From an uncultured Pseudomonadota bacterium (GTDB taxonomy: Bacteria > Myxococcota_A > UBA796 > JAFGLY01), in NCBI GenBank assembly GCA_937912125.1, contig CALDOK010000393.1:1-64000 (forward strand): a stretch of DNA of 64,000 nucleotides, given 5' to 3'. Position numbers and translations under genes: made by a program. Of the stretch, positions 28,664 to 40,000 are shown one piece after another. Each line of letters starts with the position of its first letter. Position 1 is the stretch's first letter. The notes under the pieces are model-generated. The model saw only the letters and a program-made list of their open reading frames with translations. It was not told where the DNA came from and did no database searches.

Positions 28664-31037
28664 CACCGTTCACGATCAGCTTCAGCTCCAAGGGCTGTTC
28701 GATGGCCCGGTGGAACCCGTCGCGGTGGCGAGCTGGCCCATGCTGTTCCGCGAGCACCTCCGCGCCTGCCCGGCCTGCCAGTCCATGCTCGAGGCGGAGC
28801 GCCAGCTCCGGGCCGCTCAGCAGCAGCTGGACCTCGTCGACCGGCGGCGCCTGCGAAGTGGACCTCCCAGCCCGGCCGAGCGCCGGGCCCGGCTCGCCGC
28901 TCGTCGCCCCCTGCCCATCGCTGATCTCGTGCCCAAGCTCCAGCCGCTTCCCGATGAGGTGCTGCGCTTCGCCGCCTCGCCACTCGAGCTGTGTCGCACC
29001 TCCATCGGCGTGCGCGTGTGGCACCCCGACGCCCTCGAGGTGCTCGTCCTGGCTGCCGGGACCGATCAGCGTGGCGTGGTGCTCTGTCATCGCCGCGAAG
29101 CGACGCCCGGCGTGGGGATCGACCTCGCCTACGAGCCCGAAGACGGCGCGCGGGTCTTGGCGCTGGCTTCGAACCAGCCACTGGAGCCTGAGCACTGGCT
29201 GGTCTGGTTCCGGGACGCCCTGGCCAGTGGTGAGCTGGATGTTCTGGTCCGCGAAAACCAGTCGGGCTTTGTCCATGTGGCCGAGGCCACCATCCCGGCA
29301 CCGCTGCGCTCTTCGCTGCTGAAGGTACAGCCGGATCCCCTTCCCGATGCCGATCCCCGTGTGGCGGCGCTGCTCAAGAGCGCGGCCAGCGCGGGGCGGG
29401 ACGACAACGCCACCCTGGCGGCCAGCCTGTACCGCCAGGCCCTCGAGCTGGCCTTCACCTGCAACGATCGCACCGGCCAGATCAAGGCGGGCATGGGCGT
29501 CAGCATGGCCCTGCGGGGCATGGGCTACACGGTGGACGCCAAGCGGGTGCTGCGCTGGGTGGCCGAACACCACACCCTGGATGCCACCTGGGCGAGCTGG
29601 ATCTGCCGCCACAAGGCTGGCGATGCCCTACACCAGTTCGACATCACGACCGCCGAGTCCTGGCTCCGTGAGGCCGAGAGCGTCCAGGGTGGACCGGACG
29701 CCTGGTCCGTGCTTCAGGGGGCCTCGGTGGCCTATTCCAAGGAAGACTGGCAGGGCCTGCGCGCTCGGATCGCGGCGATGGACTACGACGAGATCCGGCC
29801 CGTACAGCGGTCCCACACAGACATCTTGTTGGCGACCGCCCTGGCACAGCAGGGAGACCGGGAGCAGGCCACTGAGCTCGTCGCGAGGCTCGACCCTTCC
29901 CACGAACTGCCCCTGGAGAGCCTGCTGCATCGGGCGATGCTCGAGGGCCTGCTCGGCAGCCCAGGCTTCAGCTGGTCAGCCTCCATCGCGGGCCTGCTCC
30001 CCGTCATCGCGGAGAAAGACGGCGGCCTGCTCTCGACCTGGGACTACCCGCCGCTGCTGCGGCTGGTCGAGCGGGTCCACGGGGCGGGTGAGGCCGGGGC
30101 TGCCGCCACACTGCTGCGGCTGCGCTTCTTCGACAGCGTCCGGGCGCAGGATACCGAGCACCGCCTGCTGGGGTTGTGCGCTTCCCCCAAGGGGATTCAG
30201 CTGGTGGGCCCCTCCAGGCACCCACGGGCGCGCAGGCTCTCGGTCACACCGCAGCGCCTGCGCCAGATGGTCTTGCGGGCCAGGGAAGACCTGCGATCCC
30301 GGGATGACATCGACGCGTGCCGCAGCCTGGCTCACCTGCTGTTCGAGAGCGGGGACCTCGAACCTGGTCTGGTCTGGGTGGGCTCCGATGGCCTGCTGGC
30401 CGACGCGCCGGTGCTGGCCATCGCTGCATCCATCACCGACGACGGGTGCCCGCTGCCAGCGCTTCGGGATCTGGTGGGCCTCCGGCGCAGCCCTCCGCCT
30501 CGGGACGGGCAGAGCCGGGCCATCGTCAGCCTGGCGGATGCACAGCGCGATCTGCCGTGGGCCTCGGCCGAGGTGGACGAGTCCCAGGCTGCCCTGTGGT
30601 TGCGAGGCAAGGAGGTCACCCGCTCGGCCCTGCAGCTCGAGCAGCCCTGCGGGCTACTCCATGTGGGCCTGCACGCGCGTCGGGAGCAGGGGCTCCCCGA
30701 GCTGATGTTCGCCGATGGCCCGATGGGTCCCCCCGAGATCGCCCAGATCAGCCTCTCTGGCGCGCCGGTGGTGCTGCTGGCCGGTTGCTTCACAGCGGTG
30801 GCCCACGCCGACCTGGGGGTGGAGCGCTCCCTGGCCGACGCCTTCCTGCGGGCGGGAGCTTCGGCGGTGGTCGCCACGCGCTGGCCGGTGCTGGATCGGG
30901 AGATGCATCGCTTCGTGCGCGAGCTCGTCCAGGCCTGGCCTCTTGATGATGTGGCCGCCGAGGTCACCCGGATCTGCCTGGAGCTCCGCAGCCAGGGCGT
31001 ACACGCCCGCTGCTGGGCGGCGCCCGTGGTGTACTGA
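28656..31037 (+). CDS. Zinc-finger / helical repeat / CHAT protease-domain protein
   Basis: A 793-residue protein. The ATG at 28656 is preceded by GAGGGG; a GTG six bases earlier is possible. Residues about 28-45 (REHLRACPACQSMLEAERQL) form the HxxxCxxC zinc motif of anti-sigma factors. A beta-rich segment follows, then a TPR-like helical region (about 230-500). The C-terminus (about 590-793) is a CHAT domain: LLHVGLHA with the likely catalytic His673 and VVLLAGCF with Cys711, spaced as His-Cys in caspase-like proteases, then the FLRAGASAVVATRWPV block typical of CHAT. The parts suggest an anti-sigma factor whose own protease domain, or partners of it, control release of the sigma-like protein encoded just before it. 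That mechanism is inference. Confidence 0.82.
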   Translation: MTDTVHDQLQLQGLFDGPVEPVAVASWPMLFREHLRACPACQSMLEAERQLRAAQQQLDLVDRRRLRSGPPSPAERRARLAARRPLPIADLVPKLQPLPDEVLRFAASPLELCRTSIGVRVWHPDALEVLVLAAGTDQRGVVLCHRREATPGVGIDLAYEPEDGARVLALASNQPLEPEHWLVWFRDALASGELDVLVRENQSGFVHVAEATIPAPLRSSLLKVQPDPLPDADPRVAALLKSAASAGRDDNATLAASLYRQALELAFTCNDRTGQIKAGMGVSMALRGMGYTVDAKRVLRWVAEHHTLDATWASWICRHKAGDALHQFDITTAESWLREAESVQGGPDAWSVLQGASVAYSKEDWQGLRARIAAMDYDEIRPVQRSHTDILLATALAQQGDREQATELVARLDPSHELPLESLLHRAMLEGLLGSPGFSWSASIAGLLPVIAEKDGGLLSTWDYPPLLRLVERVHGAGEAGAAATLLRLRFFDSVRAQDTEHRLLGLCASPKGIQLVGPSRHPRARRLSVTPQRLRQMVLRAREDLRSRDDIDACRSLAHLLFESGDLEPGLVWVGSDGLLADAPVLAIAASITDDGCPLPALRDLVGLRRSPPPRDGQSRAIVSLADAQRDLPWASAEVDESQAALWLRGKEVTRSALQLEQPCGLLHVGLHARREQGLPELMFADGPMGPPEIAQISLSGAPVVLLAGCFTAVAHADLGVERSLADAFLRAGASAVVATRWPVLDREMHRFVRELVQAWPLDDVAAEVTRICLELRSQGVHARCWAAPVVY

Positions 31038-31095
31038 TCGACTGGGCCCCCTCTCCCAAGTGGTGTGGAGAGGGGACTCCTTTGTGGTCGACTCG

Positions 31096-34000
31096 TCAGG
31101 CGCCCGACACCAGCTCCGCGGGCACCTCCCATGCCCCCAGGTGCAGCGGCGCGGCCTGCCAGCCGAGCTCCAGCACCGCCTCGAGCACGGCGGTGGCTCG
31201 CTCCACGGTGACCACGCCCTGGGTGGCGCCCAGCTCCGGCTTGGCCGCCAACAGCACGGCCTCGGCGTGGCAGCCGGGTAGCCAGCGGGCCCCATACAGG
31301 ACACGAAGGGCCTGGGCTTGGGGGAAGGGGGAGCGCCGCAGCAGGGGCCCGACGTCGAGCATGCCGCCCCCTAGCAGGAGCACGTCCCGGCTGCGCTCCA
31401 TGCGGGCCCGGGCCGCGTCCGCGTCGAAGGCCTGAGGGAAGCTGTCGTCCACCACGATGGTCCCGGCCGCCAGGGCGCCCACCTCGAGGGCACGGCCGCC
31501 GCTGGTGGCGCCCAGGATCAGGGTGCAGTCCGCCAGGCTGTCCACACCGGCGTCGTGGCGTGGATCCTGGATGGCCAGGGCCGCGGGCTCTCCCAGCCGA
31601 TGCCGCGCCAAGGCCAGCACGGCCTGACCGATGGAGCCGAAGCCCAGCACGCCCACCCGCTCGCTGGCCCAGCTGCGCCCGGTGGAGGCCAGCGCCTTCT
31701 CCACCGTCAACACCATGGCCACGGTGGTGGCGCCGTGGCCGCTGGTGAGCAGCTGGTCCGTTCGCTCGCCCAAGGAGCGTGTGGCCAGGCCGGTCATGGC
31801 GGGGAGCATGCCGGCCAGGGCCACGAATTGTGCGTTCGTCGCCGCCAGGCATCGCCCCATCAGGGCGTCCAGCTGCGGGCCTGGCGCCAGCGCGTCGGCG
31901 GTGATGGGGGCGAGCACCAGCTCGGAGCTGGCGGCCCCGGCGTCGATGCGCTCCACCACCACCGGCTGGGTCACCGGCAGATCCGCGCCTGCCGGGGCGT
32001 AGACCACCAGGGCTGCCTGTGGTCGGGCCATGGCCAGCAGCTCCACCTCGAGCCGCCTGGCTACGCCCTCGACGATGGCGCCGCCGTGCAGGTCGAGGTG
32101 CAGGCCGTCCTGCACCATGGCGCCCACCATCAGCTCGGTGTCGGTGCTGCGGGTGGCGAAGTGGTAGCGTCCCGCGGCCCAGTCGGGGCGAGCCCGGGAC
32201 GGGGGGCGGGGCACAGCGCTGGGGTCCATCCAGGACAGGAAGTAGCGGCCCAGCTTGGCCAACCCCTGGCCGCCAGCTGCGGCCAGGACGTCTGCGGGCG
32301 CCGCCTGGGCGTGGGCAGCTGCCTGCCCCAGGGCGGCGGCCACGGCATCGACGGTCGCCGAGCCCTGGACTCGCACGGGCAGGGCTCGGGCCAGGGGCCC
32401 GACCACGACGGAAGCCCCAGGATCGCTGGGGTCGCGGGAGGCCAGGGCGGTGGAGATCACCCGGTCACCAGGCCCGAGGGCCCGGAACATGGCCGCCATG
32501 GCGAGCACGAAGGGAGAGGTCTGAAGGGCCCGCGCCCGCAGCTTCAGGCCCTCCCAGTCGGCCGGGGCGAGCTGGACGCGCGCCGTGTTGTCCCGCTCCC
32601 GCGGCGGCGCTGGCTCCTGGCTCAGGCCAGCCAGGGCCTGCCGCCAGAACGCGGCATCCTCGGGCCGAGGCTCGGGCTCCCCCAGATCCTGGGGTAGGCA
32701 TCCTGGGGCGGGCGGCGTGGGCTCCCGGCCTTCCGCGAAGGCGTCGTGGGCATGCAGCAGCTCGCCCATGAGCAGCCAGGCGCTCCAGGCGTCGGCCACG
32801 GCGTGGTGGCCGCCCACCATCAGCAGCTGTTCCTGAGGGCCCAGCCGGCACAGCCGGGTGCGGAACAGGGGCCAGCGCTCGATGCTGTAGCGGGCGTCGC
32901 TCTCTTCTCGCCAGCGGGCCTCGAGGGCCCGTGCTCGTGCGCCTGGAGCCAGGGGCTCGAGGTCGTCCACCTGCAGCAGGGGGCGCACGGTGGGCTCGAT
33001 GATCTGCAGGGGCGAGCCGCTGCTGTCGTCGAAGCGAGCCCGCAGCATGGGCTGGCGTTGGGTGAGCCAGGCCAACGCCTGGGCCAGGGCCTGCGGGTCG
33101 ATGGGGCCGTGGACGGGCACCCGGGCGGTCCAACACGGCGGATGCTCGGGCTGCAGCTTGTGGGCCAGCCAGAAGCCTCGCTGCACGGCAGTGAGCTGCC
33201 GGGGGGCGTGGGGTTCGGGGGTGGCGGCCGGCGTGAGCGTGGCCCGCATGGGTGCGGCCCGCATGGGTGCGGCCAGCCCCTCCGCGCCCTCGGTCAGCAG
33301 GGCGGCCAGGCTGCCCACGCTGGGGTGCTGGTACAGGGCCAGGGGTTGGGGCACCCAGGGCAGCTGGGCGCGCAGCCGCTCCAGGACCTCGAGGGCCAGG
33401 ATGGAGTCGCCGCCCAGGGCGAAGAAGTCGTCATCGGATCCAGGTTGGCGATCCAGCTCGAGCACGCGGGCCCAGGTGGCGGCCACCAGGGTCTCCATGG
33501 CTTGGGGGGCCACGCTCGCGGGCCCGACATCCCGTGCAGGCTGATCCGCCCCGCCCAGCAGCGCGCGCACCGCGCGCCGGTCGGCTTTGCCCGCAGGGTT
33601 GCGGGGGATGCGCTCCACCATCGTGATGCGGTGGGGCACCATGGCCGGGGGCAGGCGCTCCCCGAGCCAGGGGCGGAGCGAGTCGGTGCGCTCGAGCCCT
33701 GGGGCTTCGAGCAGAGCATGCAGCAGCCCGTCCACTTGGACCACCACGGCCCCCAGCACCGCGGGGTGGGCGCAGAGGTGGTGCTCGATCTCGGCGGGTT
33801 CCACCCGGTTGCCGTGCACCTGCACCTGGTCGTCGCGCCGGCCCAGGAACACGAAGGCACCGCTGTCGTCCCGGCGGACGAGATCGCCGGTCTTGTACAC
33901 CCGACCCACGCCGGGGAGCTCCACGAAGGCCTCGGCGGTCAGCTCGGGCTCGCCCAGGTAGCCGTGGGCGATGTCGCCACCCACCACCAGCTCGCCCACG

Positions 34001-37000
34001 CCGTCGACCTCGTCGATGACATGGGTGGTGACGCCGTAGCGGGTCCAGCCGATGGGGGTGTGCACCGCGCCGGGCTCGAGGGCCCCGGCCACCTCGAACC
34101 AGGTGGCGTTGACCACGGTCTCGGTGCTGCCGTACAGGTTGGCCAGGCGGTGCCGCCAGCCGCAGCGGGCGCGCCAGCGGCGCACGGGGTCGGCGGGCAC
34201 GGCCTCGCCCCCCAGGAGCACCCAGCGCAGGGCGGGCAGGGGCTGGGCCTCGGGGCTGCGCTCGACCGCCCCCAGCAGGTGGACCCACAGGCTCGGCACG
34301 GCGTTGAAGATGGTGATGCCCTGGGCCTCCATGAAGGCCAGCAGGGCCTCGGGGTCGCGGGCCACGTGCTTGGGCACGGGGTGGACGCTGCCACCGGCCA
34401 GCAGGGGCGAGAACACCTGGCGGATGCAGCCGCCGAAGCTCAGGCTCGCGGTCTGCACGAAGCGGTCGGCCTCGGTGACCCCGAACACCCGCAGGACCCA
34501 GTCCTGAAAGGCGAGCACGGCGCTGTGGGGCACGGCCACGCCCTTGGGTCGGCCGGTGCTGCCCGAGGTGAACATCACGTGGGCGATCTCGGCGCTGCGC
34601 TCCGGGCCGTGGTCGAGCTCTCGATGGTCGATCTCCAGGCGCTCCAGGCCGGGGGCCAGCGCCGCGGCGTCTTCGGCCAGGGCGGCGGTGTGGATCAGGG
34701 CCACGGGTCGGGCCAGCTCCAGCACCTGCTGGGTGCGTGCCGCGGGCCAGGTCGGGTCGAGCCCCACCCACGCGCCACCGGCGCGCAGCACGGCCAGCAT
34801 GGCCACCACCGCTTGCTGGGATGGGGGCGCCAGGATGGCGACCCTGGGGGTGGGCCCGGCCACGGGGTCGGGGGCGTCGGTTTCGGCGTCCATCGGACCC
34901 AGCAGGCGCTGGGCCAGGGCCCCGGATCGACGGTCCAGCTGGCCGTAGCTAAGCTCCTCGACGGCGTGCCGCTCGGGGTGCCGGCGGCAGCGGGCCAGGA
35001 TGCGGCCGTGCAGGGTGGGCAGGGGCGGCTGGTGGTCGCGGCCGCTGGCGCAGTCGGCCAGCAGGGCCTCGAGCCGGTCGGCCAGGCCCGCTACGGTGGG
35101 GGCGTCCAGGTGGCTGTGGGTGAAGTTCCAGGAGCAGTGTAGGCGCCCATCGAAGGTCCAGGCCACCAGGCCGATGCGGGTGAAGCCAGAGGCCGAGGCG
35201 CCGTGGACTCGATCCAGGGTGAGCTCGCCCATGCGGTCAGGGGCTGCCAGGCGAGGGAAGGAGAAGCCGGCCGGGGTCAGCCCTACGGGGCCCGCGCCGC
35301 TGCGGGGCGCCAGCTCGGCCAAGGCGAGGGAGGAGGCCGCGGCGTGGGTCTGGAGGTCTCGCAGCTCGGCCTGGGTGCGCCCGGCCAGCGCCACGAGCGG
35401 CTCGTGGGCCTGGACCTGCATCCGGGCGGGCAGGCTGTCGGCCAAGGAGCCCACCAGGGCGTCGGCGTCGGGCAGCCGCAGGCCCCGGCGGCCGTGGGCC
35501 ACCCGGACCACCACGTCGGGCTGGCCGCTGGCCTCGAACAGGCAGCGGGCGTAGGCGGCCAGCACCAGGGCGGGCAGGCCGATGCCGGCGTCCTTGGCCA
35601 CAGCCTGCAGGCGCTCGGTCAGCTCCACGCCCAGCTCGCGGCGCTGCCAGTCGCAGGGGCCCTGGGCGGGCTGGTGGGTGGGGCTGCGCCAGGGCAGGTG
35701 CAGGGGCGGCACTCCGCCGGCGTAGCGGGCGCGCCACCAGGCCGTGCTGGCCTGGTCGGGCATGGAGCTCAGGGCCTCGTGGACCTGATCCAGGCTGGAG
35801 CTCAGGGCCGGGAGCGCGGGCTCTCGCCCTGCGCGCAGGGCCTCGTGGGCCAGCAGCAGCTCCCACAGCACGTTGCGGGCGCTCCAGGCGTCCACGGCGG
35901 CGTGGTGGCCGTTGAGTGCGAGGCGGTGGCCGTCGGTGATCACGCGCTGCAGGGGGCCCTGCTCGAGGTCGAAGGGCTCGTTGGCCAGGGCCAGGTCGTC
36001 CACACGGTCCACCCAGCGCAGCTCCGGAGGCGCGCCGCCGGGCAGCTGCCGCCACTGGCCGTCTACCCGCTGGATGCGAGTGCTCAGGGCGGGGTGGCGC
36101 GCGGTGACCGTGGCCAGGGCCTGGGCGAGGCTCGAGCGTTCCAGGGCCGGTGTGCCGTCGTCGCGGCGAAGGTCGCAGGCCAGCAGCACGTTGCCCGGGA
36201 TGTCGGGGAAGAAGCTGCGCTGCACGGCGAAGGTCTGCTGGGACGGCAGCAGGGGCCAGCCGGCAGGGGCCGTGGCCGTGGGCTCCACCGGGACCGTGGC
36301 CGCCGGCGCCGCCGGGGTGGGCTCCACCTCGCGGGACACGCCGCTGCGCAGGGCGGAGAGGATGGCGCCCACGGTGTCGTGCTCGAACAGCAGGGTGGTG
36401 GGCAGGGAGCGGCCTGTGGCCTCCTCGAGGGCTCGCAGCAGGTCCATGGCCTCCACCGAGTCGATGCCCAGCTCCATCAGGGGGGTGGCGTCGTCCAGGG
36501 CCCCAGGCTCCAGCTCGGCCGACCGGGCCACCAGGGCCCGCACTCGGTCCTCGAGGTCTTCGGGCAGGGGCGTGGTGTCCACCCGGGCACCGCGCTTCAG
36601 CACCACTACCCAGGGCTCGCCGCTGCCCAGGGCCCACTCCAGGGCGGCCATGGCCACCCCGGGGGCGATGGGCTCGAGGCCTCGTTCCCTGAAGGCCTGG
36701 GCCCAGGAGCCCGCCATGCCGGTGCCCTCCCAGGGGGGCCAGGCCACGCTCACGCAGCGGCGGCCCTTGCCGTGCTGCTCCATGGCCCAGCTGTCCAGCC
36801 AGGCGTTGGCCCGGGCGTAGGGCTCGATGCCCCGGTCCAGGCCGGGGATCACGGCCGAGATGGAGCTGAACAGCACCGTGAGCTTCGCGTCCAGGGGCTC
36901 GAGGGCCAGCAGGCCGTCGCGCTTGGGGCCCATGGCGTCGTCGCCTGTGCTGCCCGCCAGATGGAACAAGCCGTCCACCTCGCCCAGCTGTCCGCGGGCC

Positions 37001-40000
37001 TGGGTGATCACTCGGGCGGCGTGCCGAGGCTGGGTGAGGTCGGCGCTGACGTACCAGCCCTGACCGCCCAGCTGCCGGAGCTCGTCCAGTAGGCGCACCT
37101 GATCCGGCCCGGCCTCGCGTCGGCCCACCAGCAGCAGGCGGGCGGCGTGTTCCCTGGCCAGCCAGCGGGCCAGGTGTGCGCCCAGGGCCCCGCTGCCGCC
37201 GGTGATCACGTAGGCGCCGCCACGCTCGAGGGGGGACGGGCCCTGGGGGCAGGGGCGCCAGGTCAGGCCGCCCATGGGGTCGCGCCCCACCACGTGTACC
37301 CAGCCCGTGGCGCTGGGGGCGCCCAGGCGGTGGCGGGGGCCCCGGGGCGGAGCTTGGTCCAGGCCCAGGCGATCCTCTGGGTCGCCGCCGCGGATCACCG
37401 CGTGGGCGTTGGTGCCGCCGAAGCCGAAGCTGGAGACGGCGCCAACCTGGTCGGCGTCCAGCTCGTCCAGGGTGCGCAACAAGCCCGTGAGGCCGGCGGC
37501 GGCCAGGCCGTGGCCCACGATGCCCTTGACCGCGCCGATGCGCGGGCCGTGGGGGTAGCAGCGGGCCAGCACAGAGCGCTCCACCGGGTCGCCGATGGGG
37601 GTGCCTGTGCCGTGGGCTTCGACGTAGGCGATCCGATCGGGCTCGGTGCGGGCTGCGCCGAGCGCGGCGCGGATAGCAGCCTCTTGGCCGCTGGGGTTGG
37701 GGGCCATGACCCCCAGGGAGGCGCCGTCGTTGTTGACGGCCGAGCCCAGCAGCACGCCCAGGATGCGGGCGCCCCGGGCTTTGGCGGCGGCCAGAGGCTC
37801 GAGCACGATGGCCACGGCCCCCTCACCGGGGATCATGCCGTCGGCCTCGGCATCGAAGGGCAGGCAGCGGCCTGTGGGGGACAGCGCCCCGGCGCACTCG
37901 AACAGGCGATGGCCCACGGGGGAGAGGTTCAGGTTGACGCCGCCCACCACGGCGGCGTCGCACTCGCCCGCGGCGATGCTGCGGCTGGCCAGGTGCAGGG
38001 CCACCAGGGACGCGGAGCAGGCGGTGTCGACGCTCAGGGCGGGGCCGCGCAGGTCCAGGTGGTGCGAGATGCGCGCCGCCAGCATGTTGAGCAGGTTGCC
38101 CGCCAGGGTGCCAGGCGGCAGGTCCCGGTCCAGGTGCTGCAGCACGGCCTCGTGGTTGGCCTGCTGGCCGGCGCCCACGAACACACCGATCTGGTGGGTG
38201 TCGGGGCCCGCGCCCTCGAGGGCCTGGGTGGCCACCGTGAGCATCAGCCGCTGTTGGGGGTCCATGGCAGCGGCTTCGGCATTCTCGATGCCGAAGCGGG
38301 CGGCGTCGAAGCTGTCCACGTCGTCCAGGAACCCGCCGGGAAAGCGGGCGGTGGCGTCTGGCCAGCGCCCCGGCGGGGGCGGGCCGATCACGGTCTGACC
38401 CGCGCGCACCAGGGCCCAGAAGGCGGCGGGGCTGTCGGCGCCGGGGAGCAGGCAGGCCGCGCCGGTGATGGCCACGGGCTGCTGGCCCCGGGCCTGGGGC
38501 AGGGGAGCCGAGCGAGGTGGATGGGCCTCGATGAGCGCCGCCATGGCCCGCACGGTGTCGCCGCGCATCAGCAGGCGGTGGTCAGGGGCCACGCCCAGGC
38601 GCGCCTCGAGGCGAAGCAGCACATCGACGGCCTCGATGGATCCGCCCCCCAGCTCAGTGAAGGGGGTGTCCAGCTGCTCGTCGCCCAGCGGTCTCCCCAG
38701 CGCGCCGGCCCAGGTGGCGCGAACCAGGGCCACCGAGTCTGGGGAAGGGGCGTCCAGGCCGCCGTTCTCCAATTCTACCGCGAGGTAGGCACGGCGCTTC
38801 TTGCCGCTGGTGGTGCGGGGGATCTTGGGCACGGGCCGCACGGCGGATGGCTCCACACCCATGGCGGCGGTCACGGCCCGCTGCACCGCCCAGAGCACCG
38901 GGGCCACGTCGTGGTCCGGGGCCACCTGGACGGCCAGGGCCAGGCGCTCCACCTGGCCCCGGCGATCCGGCACCGCCACCGCCCCGTTGGCCCGCACCCC
39001 GGGCACGGCCTCGGCGGCGGCTTCGACGTCATGGGCATGCAGGTTGCGACCGTCCACACACACCACGTCCTTGTGGCGGCCAGTGATGGCTGCGCGCCCG
39101 CCCTCGAGGATGGCCAGGTCGCCGGTGCGAACCCAGCCGTCGACCTTGGTGGCGGCGGTGGCCTCGGGGTCCTCGAGGTAGCCCTGGAAGGCGTTGGGGC
39201 CCCGGAACTGCAGGCGGCCCTGCTGGCCGTCTGCCATGGGCTGGTCTTGCTCGTCCACCACCCGCAGCTCCAGCTCGGGCAGGGGCCGGCCGATGACCAC
39301 CACCTCGCGGCCGTCCACCTCGAGGGTGTGCAGGCCTCCCTGTCGCGCGGCCACCACTCCTACCGAGGCCTCGGCCAGGCCGTACAAGGGCAGGTGTACC
39401 GCCTCGGGCAGGCCCGTGAGCCGGCAGAACTGGCGGCAGACCTCGACGCTGATGGGCTCGGCCCCGTTGAAGATCAGGCGCAGGCCGTCGAGCCTCAGAT
39501 CCCGGGGCTTGGCCCGCTCGAGCCGGCGGTTCAGCCGATCCATCATGGCGTTGGTGGTGGAGATCAGGCTGACCCCGTGCTCGTCCACGGCCCGCAGCCA
39601 GGCGATGGGGTCCTCGAACACGGCGAGGGGGGAGAGCCGCACCTCGCCCATGCGCATCCACAGGGGCAGCAGGTGGCAGCCGATGAGCCCCATGTCGTGC
39701 CAGTGGGGCATCCAGGTGAGCTTGAGGTCGTCGCTGCGGATCGGGTAGGCCTGGGCCATCTGGCGCACGTTCGCCAGGATGTTGGCGTGGCTGAGCACCA
39801 CGCCCCGGGGGTGGCCGGTGGAGCCCGAGCTGAACTGGATCAGGGCCGCGGCACCTTCGGGGGCCTGGCGCTGCTGCGCCAGGGGTTCACCCGCCAGCAG
39901 CTCCCCCGCGTCCAGCAGGGGCAGGCCCGCCACGCGTACGCCCCGGTCCACCACCATGGCGGGGCCTCGCAGGCGCTTGGCCACCCGCAGCACGCGGTCC

